DNA of 64,000 nucleotides from contig NC_019873.2 in the NCBI RefSeq assembly GCF_002234675.1, positions 12,846,235 to 12,910,234 on the forward strand, written 5' to 3'. The notes under the pieces were generated by a model, which made no database searches, was not told the origin of the DNA, and was given only the letters and a program-made list of their open reading frames with translations. Within the stretch, counting starts at the first letter, position 1. Each line of letters begins with the position of its first letter. Below, piece after piece: positions 1-11,300 of this stretch. This DNA is from Oryzias latipes. Its lineage: Eukaryota; Chordata; Actinopteri; Beloniformes; Adrianichthyidae. The position numbers and the translations under genes were made by a program.

Positions 1-758
1 TGACCCAGCTGGTACATCACTGTAGCGGGGAAACAATTGCTGAGCTGCTATTTCACTGGCTGCATGGGAAAGCTGTCCATGCCCCATACACCGCAAGACT
101 TCAGACAGTCTCAGAAAGGAAGAAGTAGGCTGAGAGACATAATCTCCTTTTCAGTATCAAAGCCCATTTCTTTCAAACAGCATGGAGGTCACTTCTGCTC
201 ACAGCCCCCTTTACACCCGAGATTCCCCATTTCCCCTGAGGAGCTAAAGGCGGGGCTAACCCCCTGGTGCCAACAATATTGTCACGGCTAGAAAGAAGTG
301 ATCGGAGTTTCAACAAGGGTGGATGTTGTTCTGATGAGGTTGGGAGGTGCTCAAGGAGAAATTACTTCCATTGTTTCTGGGAACAATGTCAAAGGTCAAA
401 GGTTAAAAGTTGGTTTGGGAGCAAGCCTGAAGGCAAGTATGGTCTTAATTCCACACATTTGAAGCTGACAGACCAGCGAGTTTTGGCAGAAGTGATTGGT
501 CATAAATACAGTTAAGGTTTTGGATTGATGGTGGATTGTAATTCCAGGCACTTGTGTGAAATGACAGAGATCCAGCAGGAAGCCAGGAAAAAAGAAGACA
601 AAGGAAGAGGAATCTGCAGTGCTGTCAACTGTCAGCCTCTAGGTGGACTACTGTTTTCGGGTAACGGTTCAATAAAGCAAATGGCCTGTGGGGAGGTAGA
701 AGTGACTTAAAATGTATTGATGCTATCCTACTGTTCTAGTAATTCTTGATTTTTTCCC
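1..758. other. Intergenic, no gene recognised
   Basis: Only short unrelated open frames (up to about 85 codons) occur here. None has a recognisable domain, and none is joined to another by consensus splice sites in a convincing way. The stretch ends exactly at the TTAA target site of the piggyBac-like element that follows. It could contain the end of an upstream gene or old repeats, but nothing in the sequence supports a call. Confidence 0.5.
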
Positions 759-1215
759 TTAACCCTCCTGTTATGTTCATTTGTGAGGAACAGAGATGAT
801 GTTCCTGGGTCAATTTGACCCGGTGCATGTTTTATTAATTAAAAAAAGTCTGAAACCCAGAAAATCCTAACAAGCAGTGTAAATATATCATCACTATCTC
901 CATTACCAATCATTCTTTCAAAAACGTAGTGAAATGCTGTTCCTTACCTCTAACAGGAAGTGGTTCAATTATTAGATAATTTACTCGTTTTTCTTAAAAA
1001 TATACATGTTCTCACTTTTTTTGAATTTTTCACTACTGTATTACTTTTGAAAGACTAACATATAAAATGCCATAGTTTTACCTAACATTGAAACATGATC
1101 TTGAAATTTTGTTTTACATACATGCACTGTAAACCAGAAAAAAACAAAATAACAATACAACAGACAAGCAATCGCAATATGAAGTTGTGTGTGGGTCTGT
1201 ACATCCACACAGCAC

Positions 1216-1330
1216 AAGAGTGACCAGTCATCACACTGTGCTTTGTGCAAATTAATTTTGCACATTTCGCACAGGTCATGCTTGTCCTGACCTGGATCCT
1301 GTCTCCGGGTCGACTCGTGCCCCCGGCCAT
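1216..1330 (-). pseudogene. piggyBac transposase C-terminal Cys-rich remnant
   Basis: Read on the minus strand, this stretch gives a Cys-x2-Cys followed by Cys-x2-His and a further Cys (CAKCAKLICTKHS then GHSC). This resembles the Cys-rich DNA-binding domain that ends piggyBac-type transposases. It lies in the correct orientation and place within the 763-2525 element. Upstream coding sequence is replaced by a LINE fragment, so it is a relic. The family assignment is inference from motif and context. Confidence 0.55.
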
Positions 1331-1334
1331 CCCC

Positions 1335-1745
1335 CCAACTCCGTCTGGATGAAGCTCGTCTGCTGGACTTTATATATGTAGTTGTAGCGTTAGATATATT
1401 ATTTCCTCTCTATGAGTTCTGGTACATTACCTGTCCGTCCTGGGGGAGGACCCCTCCTTCATGTGGAACACCTGAGGTTTCTTCGGTTTTTCCGGAATCC
1501 GTTTTTTTATTAGGAGTTTTTCCTTACCGTGACGGAGGGTCTAAGGGAAGGGGTGACCGTTTAGTTTAGTTTGTTTAGTTAGTTCAATTTAGTTTTTTCC
1601 TATTGAATTCTATGCATTCATGATCCTTTTGATTTTATGTTTTACTTTTTCAATTACCAATACGAAGCCCATGGAGACGACAGTTGTTGTGAATTTGGGC
1701 AATGCAAATAAAATGGAATTGAATTGAATTAGATTGAATTGAATT
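1335..1745 (+). mobile_element. LINE 3' end fragment nested in the piggyBac element
   Basis: The segment has the look of a teleost non-LTR retrotransposon 3' UTR: 'GTCCGTCCTGGGGGAGGA', 'GTTTTTCCTTACCGTGACGG', then an AATAAAATGG signal and a short-period tail of repeated GAATT near 1712-1745. The same 3' terminal motif (CCAATACGAAGCCCAT...TTGTTGTGA) recurs at 29318-29390. No reverse transcriptase is present. It interrupts the transposase remnant, so it inserted after the piggyBac element. Clade assignment (L2/Rex1-like) is uncertain. Confidence 0.6.
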
Positions 1746-2533
1746 GACATGGTCACATGAGTCACTGCCATCCTATTGGGCCCTGGCACTGTCTATATAT
1801 GTTTTCTACAGACAGGTTTGTCTGACACATATTTGGGGATGAAGACCAATGTATTTTACCATTCTTTGATATGAATGTCTTGCTTGGAGGAACAGGAATA
1901 GCAATTCCCTCGTCTGGTTTAAAATCAGAATCATTAGAATCAGAATTTAGCTCAAGATAGTCTTCTTCTGATCATGATCAGTGATGACTTCCAGAGCCTC
2001 CTGGACTGTCATCGTTCTGCTTTGGTTGCTCATTTTGTAAAGGTCTGCCTGTGTAATGTTGGAAGGACTCCCATGCAGAGAATCTTTTATATGTTTTGCC
2101 CCTCCCCTGTTGAGTGTCCACTGTATGTGGGTTGAGTTTTCCTACGAGAACATAGATGGTTCCTGTCAAAAGTCATAACAACCATGCACCTGTGTATGTG
2201 TGTGTTTGTGTGTATGTGTCTATGTGTGTGATTGGGGTGAAATATGTCTCACAGCTGCAAATAAAGGAAAACTAATATAAAAATAAGACATCCTTGTACC
2301 TCCAGTTTGACTGCCGGGTCAAATTGACCCGAACAGTATCTATGTAATATAAACATGCAGGGGGGGTTTGCAAATATGTGAGATGAACCAAATTCATAAT
2401 ATACGTTGATTACACTAATTAAGGCAAGCAAAAGAAGTTTCATGCTGAAAAAATACTTTTAACTATTTTCCCTAGATGTTCTAACTTTAAAACGGGTCAA
2501 TTTGACCCGTAACATAACAGGAGGGTTAAGACG

Positions 2534-3194
2534 GGGGTCTACAACCTTTAATGCTAAAAGAGCTATTTCAGCAAGTTTCTCATTGACCACTGCAAGCCAC
2601 ACTAAAATATAGACTGTATTTATGGCCATTTAGCCATTTATTTAGAAAATGTCATTTTAAAATATTTGCAATAATTGAATTTTAAGTTTTGTATATTTCT
2701 ATTTTAAGTTCTTTTACTTCTGAAAGCAGCACCCACAAGTACTTTTCAAAATAAAATACACCCAGTGTCAAATACGATTCTCCTGCTGCAGCAGATTTAA
2801 TGGAAATTCAAAATGCGATAAAGTCAAGTCAAAAGGGACATTTTCTGTCATTGGTGTGTCTTTGTCCTTTTTCTCCTTTTACTATTGAATATAAACTTGA
2901 CAAGATTGGTGTATAATCCAACATTTCTGAAGCCTTTACATCTAGTTCTAGTTCTATACTTTGGGAATTTGAACAGCAACCAGACACTATTGTTCATCAG
3001 AAGGTAAGAATATGTGGTTTAAACTTAACTAACAATAAAACGTTCTAACTACAGATTAAACCTTTCACCATTATTTTCATCAGTTATCTGATCACTAAAA
3101 CCACAAACCCGTTATTCTTATTTATTAGCATATTTCTTCAAAGCCAAAAAGCCCCAAAGGGGGGGATGAAGCTGCTGCATGTGTCAGACCCCTG
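2534..3194. mobile_element. Degenerate hAT-like non-autonomous element
   Basis: The left end (GGGGGTCTACAACCTTTA...AAGAGCTATTT) and right end (GCTGCATGTGTCAGACCCCTG) resemble the ends of the intact hAT element at 61654-63020 (GGGGTCGGCAACC...; ATGTGGCTC...GACCCCTG). It abuts the right TTAA of the piggyBac element. No transposase frame is visible. Boundaries are approximate and no target duplication could be read. Confidence 0.5.
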
Positions 3195-3931
3195 CCCTAC
3201 TCCTTGTTGAAGTACAGCTTTGGAGTAATTCACTTTAGGAAGATTGGTTGTTTCCTTCTTTGTAGCTTCTTGGGGTGCCGTCATTTTTGCTCCCATGCTT
3301 TCATTCATTACCTACATCACTGCTTGGATCTAATTGCTATCCAGCTGGCGTTTAACAGCCAATCGATATTGGTTGCCTTTTCTATAAATGTAACCATTGT
3401 TTGTGTTTTCACAATTTAGGTAGCTGACCTGCTCCTTTTCTTCTACTTTGAGATGCATGAGTTGTTTTAATGACAAATATCAGCATTTAGGCTCTGGAGT
3501 GTCTTCAGCTAAGATTGTGATCTTGATCCGAGGATGTCCGGCTGTGTTTTTGGAGTCTCTGGATGGATAAGGAGAGGACAGTTAAACAAAACAAATATCC
3601 TTATTTTTTATTGTCATATTACCACACTGGCTGGAGATTATTAAAATATTTTTTTCTTTGCTTTTATTTGAATGTCCATCTGAGAAGAGCCTGGGGTCAA
3701 CTGTCTCAAATATGGTGATGCTTCTTTAAAGCTTCAGGTTTCTGCAGTTTTCAAAGACAGTTAAAAATAGAGCTGAAAGATAACTTGAATGATAAAACAA
3801 AGAAAAGTACTCCACAATAAAGTAAAATGTGTTTTTCCTTTTACTCTTGTTTTCAACCAACTTTGACTGGTTTGCATTTCCTTCACCCTCCACTTACTTT
3901 TTATAGCAACTAAAAAGAAAATGTGACTGCT
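3195..3931. other. Intergenic AT-rich DNA, nothing recognised
   Basis: There is a 71-codon open frame at 3204-3419 that codes a Cys/His/Phe-rich string with no known domain. It has no splice partners and is probably chance. No RNA gene or transposon end was recognised. Confidence 0.45.
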
Positions 3932-3935
3932 TTAG

Positions 3936-4140
3936 CCCTTGTGCTATCTTAGGTGACCCCACCCTTACATTGACGTGTTCACCCTTCCATGACAAAGGTG
4001 GATAAAGGTGGAAAGATTTCATGTAATCCATGGACACCAGTGAGGTTTACAAATCAATGAATAAAAAAGGTTCAGCGCATTGTCTAGTGGGTCTAGATGA
4101 CCCAACTCCCAATGGTAAAGTGCCTAGGATAGCACAAAGG
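3936..4140 (+). mobile_element. TTAA-type MITE, copy 1
   Basis: Terminal inverted repeat CCCTTGTGCTATCTTAGG on the left and CCTAGGATAGCACAAAGG on the right. The flanks are degenerate TTAA (TTAG at 3932-3935, TAAC at 4141). The interior shares 'GACCCCACCCTTACATTGACG', 'GACAAAGGTGGATAAAGGTGG' and 'GATGACCCAACTCCCAA' with the copies at 44137-44288 and 61394-61605. There is no coding capacity. TTAA targets and a C-rich terminus suggest mobilisation by a piggyBac-type transposase (inference). Confidence 0.8.
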
Positions 4141-5735
4141 TAACTCATCATTTAGTCATGTTAGATTTTAGGGATAGGGAGGGGGGTTCAGTGCATCCTG
4201 TACAGAATGAGAGAGGACGTTTATCATCTGCATTTTCTCGGCTTTAGATTGTTAATTGATCGGCAGATAATCTTCCAAAAGCAACAGCATTTATCTTTGA
4301 AAATACTTTCATCATGATATTCAGAAGAAAACACTATCTGAGACATCCATGGCCTCAACCAAATCCAAACCTGACGAGCACAAACTCCCAGTGGGGACTT
4401 TGATCAGGGAAATTGACAAGCACAAAGGCCTGATATGTTTTTTTTCCCCCACTAAATCTAATCTTTCGTAGTTACATGTTTCTCTGATCTCGTACATGCT
4501 GATAAAAGTGAACAGTGGTTTGGTTTGCTTTTCTCTTGCAGATACTGATGCTGGAAGAACAAAACTCCTTTGAAAAACCAGGAAACTTAATACGATCCAT
4601 CACGCACTAAGGACCAGGCCCCAGAGCATCGGTGAAGATTTGTGGACTGAGACTATACCTTACATCATGTACTGCAGACTTCTTCATGGATCCAGAGAAG
4701 CTGTGAAGCAGTGCCATTCATCAGGTGACAAAGAAATGACAACAAACATCGGAGTGGAGTTCTACTTTCTTTATTTTAAATGGATAAAAATCAAAGTGGT
4801 AACTTAAAATAAAACCCTACCAACAGCAGTTCCTATGAGATAGAGCGCACTCAGAACAGGAGGTTGAGTCATTTTTAGTTTATTGAAAGTGATCATTGAT
4901 ATAACGATATTGACTTTTAATCTTGAGTGAGTGAGCATTACTCAGATGTTTTTGCTTTAACAGAGAGCTGGGGTTGAAACAACCATTGAATAACTTTTGG
5001 TGTTTGTAATCGGAGCAGATTCAGTTCTAACACAGGAGCTCCACTGAATGTTATCACCAGGAACTATATAAATCTCTTCCTTTTTTACAGAGGGATTGCA
5101 CTGAAGAAGGAGACTTCAACTGCCTCTTTGAGGGAGCGTGTCCTCTCCTCCTCTGAGGCATCTTTTTACATTTCTGTCTATAGTGAAAGGTTGGTTCAGT
5201 AAAGTCTGTGTCAGAGGATCAGATCAGATCAAAGGATGGTTGCGGTAAAAAATTGGTATCACCTAAGACAGATTTAGACATTTATGTGAAATTGTTTATG
5301 AATCTGATTTTCTGATCTATTTTCCTGCTGTGTTTAAAGCCATACCAGAGCTTTTTACAAAGAAAAACACACTTTGAAGAGCAATTTTCTTCAAATTGGT
5401 GTTTATTTTGAACGTAACTCATAAAAACATGTACAAAATCAATACTTTAAGAAAAAAAAAGAGGAATAGCGTGTCTGTGTGCATGTTCCCAGGGTGCTGC
5501 CTGGGGAAAAATAACCCATTTTCCGGCAGTACTGGACATGAAGTCCATGTGATCCAGTTTTGGAGTGTTCAGTCATCACAGAGCAGCAGCTGCGAGTCTA
5601 GAAAATGAAGTAGAGACGGAAGCACCTCTACATCACATGTTGGATCAAGAGAGGATTTAGGTGACAGTCCTGTGGGTCAGGAACGGTTGAATGATCACAC
5701 AAGGACAGGACTTCTACGTCCCTGACTAGTTCACG
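4141..5735. other. Unassigned intergenic stretch
   Basis: No recognised gene. At 4349 an ATG in a good initiation context (catccATGG) opens a short frame. It begins MASTKSKPDEHKLPVG and continues to DKHKGLI before running into a T-tract near 4438. A polypyrimidine tract ending in CAG at about 4541 precedes a second exon-like stretch. The join would need a weak donor, so I treat this only as a candidate small gene or non-coding transcript. Confidence 0.3.
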
Positions 5736-5739
5736 ACGA

Positions 5740-6050
5740 ACGGAACAAAGGCTGTAAACTGGAATCTATTGACCAGGTAGTAGAGAGGAAGATGCTCGCA
5801 AAACTGAGATCCATCTTGGGTAACCCCTCTCACCCTTTGCTCCACACTGCAGTGGCTCTAAGCAGGAAGTGCCGTCATTCATTCTTGCCGTCAGACCATT
5901 CAAGTGGTGCATGTAAGTGCATTTTATTTACAATTGTAAATATGACGGGTGTTGTTTGTTGATCCTATGGATCCTGTTCTTGTAACTTTTTTTCCAGCTG
6001 CTGGAACTTCCCCACTATAGGATCAATAAATTATTTTACTCTAAAAAGTT
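5740..6050 (+). mobile_element. LINE 3' end fragment
   Basis: The plus strand encodes a broken version of the C-terminal end of fish LINE ORF2: a stretch reading VERKMLAKLRSILGNPSHPL, later KCRHSFLPSDHSSG. This is comparable to 'NKILSIMDNPDHPL...YRKSFLP' in the element at 6676-7618. It ends in a short 3' UTR with AATAAATTATTT near 6026. It is truncated at its 5' side, as is typical of LINE insertions. The clade is likely L2/CR1/Rex1-like. Confidence 0.6.
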
Positions 6051-6112
6051 TGTGTTTTGCTTAGAGTCTTTAAGACCCTGAAACATCCAGAAGGTTCAAG
6101 GAATACAAGTGA

Positions 6113-6475
6113 GCTCTGGTGATTACGCAAAGTTCTGACCTGATTGTGTCACAGTTCTGCCCACCATTGCAAAGCGAGAATGGATAGGACCAGGAAAGAA
6201 TACATCGCAGAGACTGAGGGACATTTTTTGTTGGATGTTTTGGAGAGAAACAGTGTGACGTGGTTTGAACATGTTGAAAGGAGATTTAGTGATTTTGTTG
6301 GTAAGAGGATGCTGAGATTGGAACTACCGGGAAAGAGGTCTGGAGAAAGCCCAAAGGTTCATGGATGTAGTACAGGGGTGGACATAAGGGTGATGGTGTG
6401 AGTGAGGGGGACGCAGAGGATAGGATGAAGCCCATGATTCACTGTGGTAACTCCTAAAGGCAGCAGCAGCTGCTG
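6113..6475 (+). mobile_element. LINE ORF2 C-terminal fragment
   Basis: The frame at 6144-6401 includes TWFEHVERRFSDFVGKRML followed by LELPGKRSGESPKVHG. This matches the 'WFGHV.RR...GRRMLRMELPGRR.RGRPK' block found at the end of many non-LTR retrotransposon polyproteins. The following sequence (ATTCACTGTGGTAACTCCTAAAGG) matches their usual ending just before the 3' tail. It is 5'-truncated and mutated. Confidence 0.65.
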
Positions 6476-6675
6476 AAAGACAAAAGACAAAATCTATTAT
6501 TTTTATATTAAGACGATTAAGAATAGTTTTCAGCTACGGGTAAATGATTTGTAATAAAACATTGAAGGATGTTTTAAAGTGGATCAGCAGCTTTGGTGTG
6601 ACTAAATATGAACCCGATTCTAACTGCTGTAATAGATTAGTCTGTGTGTGATAAGCAGCCTCTGTGTTTTTTATC

Positions 6676-7618
6676 AAATCAGAATCAGAAGTACTTTATT
6701 GATCCCACACGTGAGAAATGTGTGCGTTGCCATAGCAATAAACATCAGAGAATGGAATACTTTAAAAAACAAAAATGTTGCAGAAATGTAAACAAATAAG
6801 GCGGTATAATTTAAAGACTATTTACAAACTGGTAAACAGGTAACAATGTCCAAAATGTGCAAAAAAGTGGAAAAGTCCTCTGCTACACTGTGAGTTATTG
6901 TAGAGTTGAATTATGTTGGGTAGGAAGGATTTCCGGTATCGGACAGTTTTTGAGCGGAGGTGTCTGAGCCTCGTGGAGAAGGAGCTCCGCTGTTTGTCCA
7001 GAACAGGGTAGAGAGGATGGTCTGGGTTGTCCATGATGGATAAGATCTTGTTCAGTGACCTCCTCTTCATCACTGCTTCAAACGTTTCCAGTTTGCAGCC
7101 AGTGACAGAAGAACCCGCCTTCCTGATCAGCTTGTTCAGTCTGTTGGTGTCACTGACTGCAATGCTGCTTCCCCAGCAGACCACAGAGGAGAACAAGGTT
7201 CTGGCCACCACAGACTGGTAGAAGATCTCCAGCATCTTGCTGCACACATTAAAGGACCTCAGCTTCCTTAGGAAGTAGAGTGTGCTGCAGGCCTTTTTGT
7301 TCACAGCAGTACAGTGGCTCCTCCAGCTCAGTCTGCTGTCAATGGTCACTCTCAGGTATTTGTACTCCTCCACCACCTCCAAATCCCTGCCCAGGATGCA
7401 GAGAGGCTGCAAGACTGTCCCCTTCCTTCTGAAGTCGATCACCATTTCCCTGGTCTTGTCCACGTTGAGCAGCTGATGACTCTCTCCAGCCCACTCCATA
7501 AAGCTCAGAAACACCCATTGCCCAGATTCCTCCAGGACAGCAGAGGAACAACCAGCCCCCTCATTGAATTGGCACCATGGTTGGTCTTGACTCTCTTCAT
7601 TCACCCTTGCTCAGAGTA
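6676..7618 (-). mobile_element. 5'-truncated LINE with 260-codon ORF2 tail
   Basis: A minus-strand frame (7604-6822) encodes the end of a reverse transcriptase and the region after it. It contains LLNVDKTREMVIDFRRKG, YKYLRVTIDSRLSWRSH and LRKLRSFNVCSKML, then the terminal NKILSIMDNPDHPLYPV. These are hallmarks of the L2/CR1/Rex1 group. The frame is open over about 260 codons, so the copy is fairly young. The 3' UTR ends at 6676-6690 with a tail of GATTCTGATT preceded by TGGGATCAATAAAGTACTTC. Related 3' tails occur reversed at 27126-27232 and 31393-31480. The catalytic YxDD part is missing, so it is dead. Confidence 0.85.
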
Positions 7619-7619
7619 A

Positions 7620-8170
7620 ATATGTTCAAGTAGTCACTTTCCGACTTTTCCTCTCAGTGTCCGCTGCACAGGCTGCTCAGAAGATAATACTCAGATGTTA
7701 TAATAGGAGAACCAACAGACATACGGTTCATTATTTCATTAAATTCCTGGTCGAACATTTATGAGTTTCAGTAGAACAAAGAGATGCAAAGACAATTTAA
7801 TGAATTTCTTCTTAGGTTTGAGGCACTGCTGCATTTGTTGAGATTTGTGTATAAGTAGATGTACCCTGATTTTATAAGTAGATGTACCCTGGTTTTACAC
7901 AAATGCCATACATGATGTACATCTGAGCGTCGGTGATTGGAAAATGCCATGAGACAGTTTTCCAACTATGACATCAGTGCAGAAATGCATCATCTAAACG
8001 TAGGGAGGGAGGAGTAAAATAATGACAGAAAGCCGAGTCTGTCACAGCTTCAAACTATACATCACAATACAATTCCCTTACTGGTAGACAGAAAATTAGC
8101 CATAACTAGAAGCTACAGTAGCTGCAGTACATCCCTTCCCTGAAGAGGCCAGCAGCGTGCTCGGTACAGT
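7620..8170. other. Region upstream of znf318, no gene seen
   Basis: AT-rich non-coding DNA with a short direct duplication near 7855-7895 (GTAGATGTACCCTG(A/G)TTTTA twice). No coding signal was found on either strand. Confidence 0.4.
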
Positions 8171-8179
8171 TTGCTGCAG

Positions 8180-8342
8180 AAAAAGAAGAAGTATGGTTTG
8201 CACATGCGCAGTAGCAGAAAGTGCCGTTTGTCTGGTCCAAACAAAATCTGGAGATATTTCCCCGTCCTTCCGGCGTTAAAAAGCCGTCGCGGGCTCTGGC
8301 CCGCCATCACCTGCATCCTCTGCGGCTTTTCAGCTGAAAAAC
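8180..8342 (+). promoter_or_regulatory. znf318: znf318 promoter / 5' UTR, CpG-rich
   Basis: Composition switches here from AT-rich to GC- and CpG-rich, and the enrichment continues through exon 1 to about 8750. This is the usual picture of a vertebrate CpG-island promoter without an obvious TATA box. The transcription start was not determined and is inferred to lie within this interval. Confidence 0.5.
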
Positions 8343-11300
8343 ATGTTCCGCGGTCGCCCTCCTCCCAGGGGGGCCTATCCGCCGCCGTTCGAAGGCCGAG
8401 GTCCGCCAAGGCCGTACCTGGGTCCAGGTTACCGGGAAGAAAGGGGCCGACCCTCGTACCACCATGACTATCAGGACCACGGACACCCGGACTCCTTCCG
8501 CCGCTCCCCGCCGCGTAGACGGTATCCCTCGCCGGGCGCAGGGAGTCACCGCAGCGGGGAGTATTGGTCTGCTGGTCCGCCAATTGAGGTGAGCGCGCGG
8601 GATTTTTAGCGCACGAAATCCTCACTGGCTTGCCTTATGGCTGTCTCTGCGGGCGAGCACGCGGCCGGCCGTTGATGCTTGTAGAGCCCGCAGAGGTGCA
8701 TTCAGAAATAACGGATTGTAACCGCGAGACAAAACCGTCCGGCGAGGGGGAGGATGCCCCCCCTACAGAATGATAGCATTCAAACAAACTCATCATGTTA
8801 GCTAGAACACATTTCAAAACATCATCAGAACATTGTTTACATGCTATGTGAATCAGCAATGTAATCATCAAAAATAATCCCTTGCTTTTTAGTAACTATG
8901 TCAATGAACTGCGACCCCAATCAGAAATGGCAATTCCCACCTCCACCTACGGGGGGCAGTAGCAGCAGAAATGCATTCTATTTGCCCAAAAGCTAAAGGA
9001 CAACAACTCTGTTTTGAGCATCACCACCCACTAAGTGGAAACTAAACTAAATTTCTCTAACGTGACTGTAGTGGAGCTGATCCTCAGCCACTTTCTCCAT
9101 TTTTTATCTCTCGATAAAAAGTATCTTGGATACAGGAGTTCAGGGATTAGGGGAGAGCAGGGTCCATGACGTCCTGTAAGATGAGGGAGGAAGACTTGAA
9201 GGTGAAGCTGACATGAAGCAGGGTTGTCTAGGCCCCCCAGCCTAGCTTTTTGAGAATGACCTCTGGAGTGATCTGGGTCTGTTTGACCCATCTTAGTCTT
9301 GGGGGTGTTTCTGTTTAGCCCTCCAGGTTCTGAAATTAAGGAAGGAAGAACTGCTTAGGATGGGTGTAGGGGTCCGACTGATCATCAGCCTGAAGTGCTC
9401 TTTGTCTTTCAGAGGGGTCCGCCTCCACTGGACCACAACCTGGTCATCACCGTTGGCAACGAGCTGATAGACCCACCAGGCCCCTCCCCTTCCCACCACC
9501 CTGACAGGTACATCACAGGTGTAGGCACGTTGACCAAAGTTTGACCACGCATGCTCATTTAGCTTCCTGGTGTTTCCGACAGAGATTACTCCCGAACCGA
9601 GCGGGCAAGGAGCAGGGGGCGGAGCCGTCCTCGCAGCTGCAGTCCAGACAGAGGTCGGGACAAAAGCCGGGGGCGTAGCAAAAGCCGACACCGAGGGCAG
9701 AGCCGCAGTCCAGACCAAAGCCGGGCCAAAAGCCGTGGGCGGAGCAAGAGCCGGCCACGCAGCAGATCTAGGTCCAGATCTAGGTCCAGATCAAGAGGCA
9801 GGAGCCGAGGAAGAAGCCATGGGCGGAGCCATGCTCGCAGTAAGAGTCGACAGCGCAGCAGCTCCAGCAGCAGCTCCAGTTCCAGTAGCTACAACCAGGA
9901 AGAGAAGAGCTCCAACAAAGACTTCAAGGAGCTGCAAAGGGCCCGGCGCAGGCAAGAGTTGGAGGAGATGCTGACCCAACCCACCAAGTCCATTCTAAAG
10001 AAGCGCAACAACTCAGACGATTCTCCGTCTGTCAGGGTAGGTCTGCATCCCGACAGGTTCTGAAGGGTCCACGGGATGCTTCATTTCTTGACATAAAAGG
10101 ATGTGGAAACCCTAAGTCTCCCTCGGGATTGGGGAGGGAGTGGGTCTGTAAAGATCTTTTGGTTTTAATTCTGGATAAGAGCTCTGGTTGTAAGTTCTGT
10201 TGTGCTCTCTTATTTTCCACACCTCAAGAGCTGTTTTTTGTTCTGCTTACAATCATCTGTTTCTGTGCGGCAGAGCTCCCTCTCCCCCCAAGGCCCGGGT
10301 GGTTCTAACATGTCCCGAATGGCAGAGCAGCTGCTGCAGGCTGTCAAGAGCACCGATCCACACGCCATGGCCTCCATGCTGGCAGAGCTGCAGTCTGACC
10401 CACACATGGCCCAGCGGGCCGGCCTCGACAAGGAGATTCGGGAGATCCTGAACCTCCTGGCGGGGACTGTACCAACAGCCACAAGCACAGAGAAAAAGGT
10501 TGAGGAGATCGATGACGAGGAGAAGTTCCTGTACGGGGACTCAGAAGACCCCAAACCTCCCATAGCAGTGGAGCCAGTTCACAATCCCAGCTTGGACTTG
10601 TTTGGAGAAGTGACTGAGGATTCTCTGTACATGGACCCACCCCCCCACAGAGCCGCCGTGGGCAACACCTACTCAAGCTCTACCACTCATCTCCAGTCTC
10701 TTCCTACTACGAATGAGGTGAAAACCAGCTATGTGAGCAGACCCATCATTGGACCCGACCAGAACATCAGGGTCCAGGTCCCCAACCCCGCCTACCCCCC
10801 AGGGACAGAACCTCTGGAGGAAGAGGAGCGGAAGGCGCTGGAGGAGTACGAGAAGATTCAGGACCTGCTAAAGACCATTGGGCTGGACCTGGGGGTGACA
10901 GAAATTAGCAAAATGGCTGCCAGGACCAAAGAGCGACTCCATGGCAACAAACCTCCTCCAAAGACACCTACGCGCCGGCGACGCCAGTCATCCAGCAGCT
11001 CTGGTGGCAGCCCCCAGGGTCGGTGGAGGCGGAGCTGTAGTGGCAGCTCCAGCAGCAGCAATCAAAGCTGTGGACGGCGGAGAGAGGGGGGGCGCGGCTG
11101 GAGCAGTGACGAGGAGGGCAGGAAGGGTGGGGCTCCGCCTAAAAGAAGCAAAGATCGAGAAGCCACTGAGATGCAGGCCGAGCCAGTGAAACCTGTAGAA
11201 TTTAACCCCCCAGCCCCTCCCCTCACTGGCATGCCCATTCCTACATACCCTCCTCCACAGATCCATGGAATCATGCCCCCCAACTTCCCCCCACCACCCT

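Larger units (their letters stand above)
763..2525 (-). mobile_element. piggyBac-like DNA transposon, internally deleted
   Basis: The two ends are a perfect 15-bp terminal inverted repeat (CCCTCCTGTTATGTT at 763-777, its complement at 2511-2525). Both are flanked by TTAA (759-762 and 2526-2529), the target duplication typical of the piggyBac superfamily. Subterminal palindromes of the form GGGTCAATTTGACCC recur near 809, 2315 and 2493. The minus strand keeps scraps of a transposase: an acidic N-terminal part near 1890-2170 and a Cys/His-rich C-terminal part near 1216-1330. The catalytic core between them is gone and the frames are broken, so it cannot encode its own transposase. A LINE 3' fragment (about 1335-1745) is inserted inside it. 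Confidence 0.85.

Noticed and set aside
8113-8625. 170-codon minus-strand frame over znf318 exon 1
   Set aside because: Antisense of a GC-rich first exon; the plus-strand MFRGRPPPRG start matches znf318 and splices in phase.
10202-10273. Upstream extension of the znf318 exon 4 frame to ATG 10202
   Set aside because: The extension is intronic: a clear acceptor (TGTGCGGCAG) at 10273 joins in phase to exon 3.
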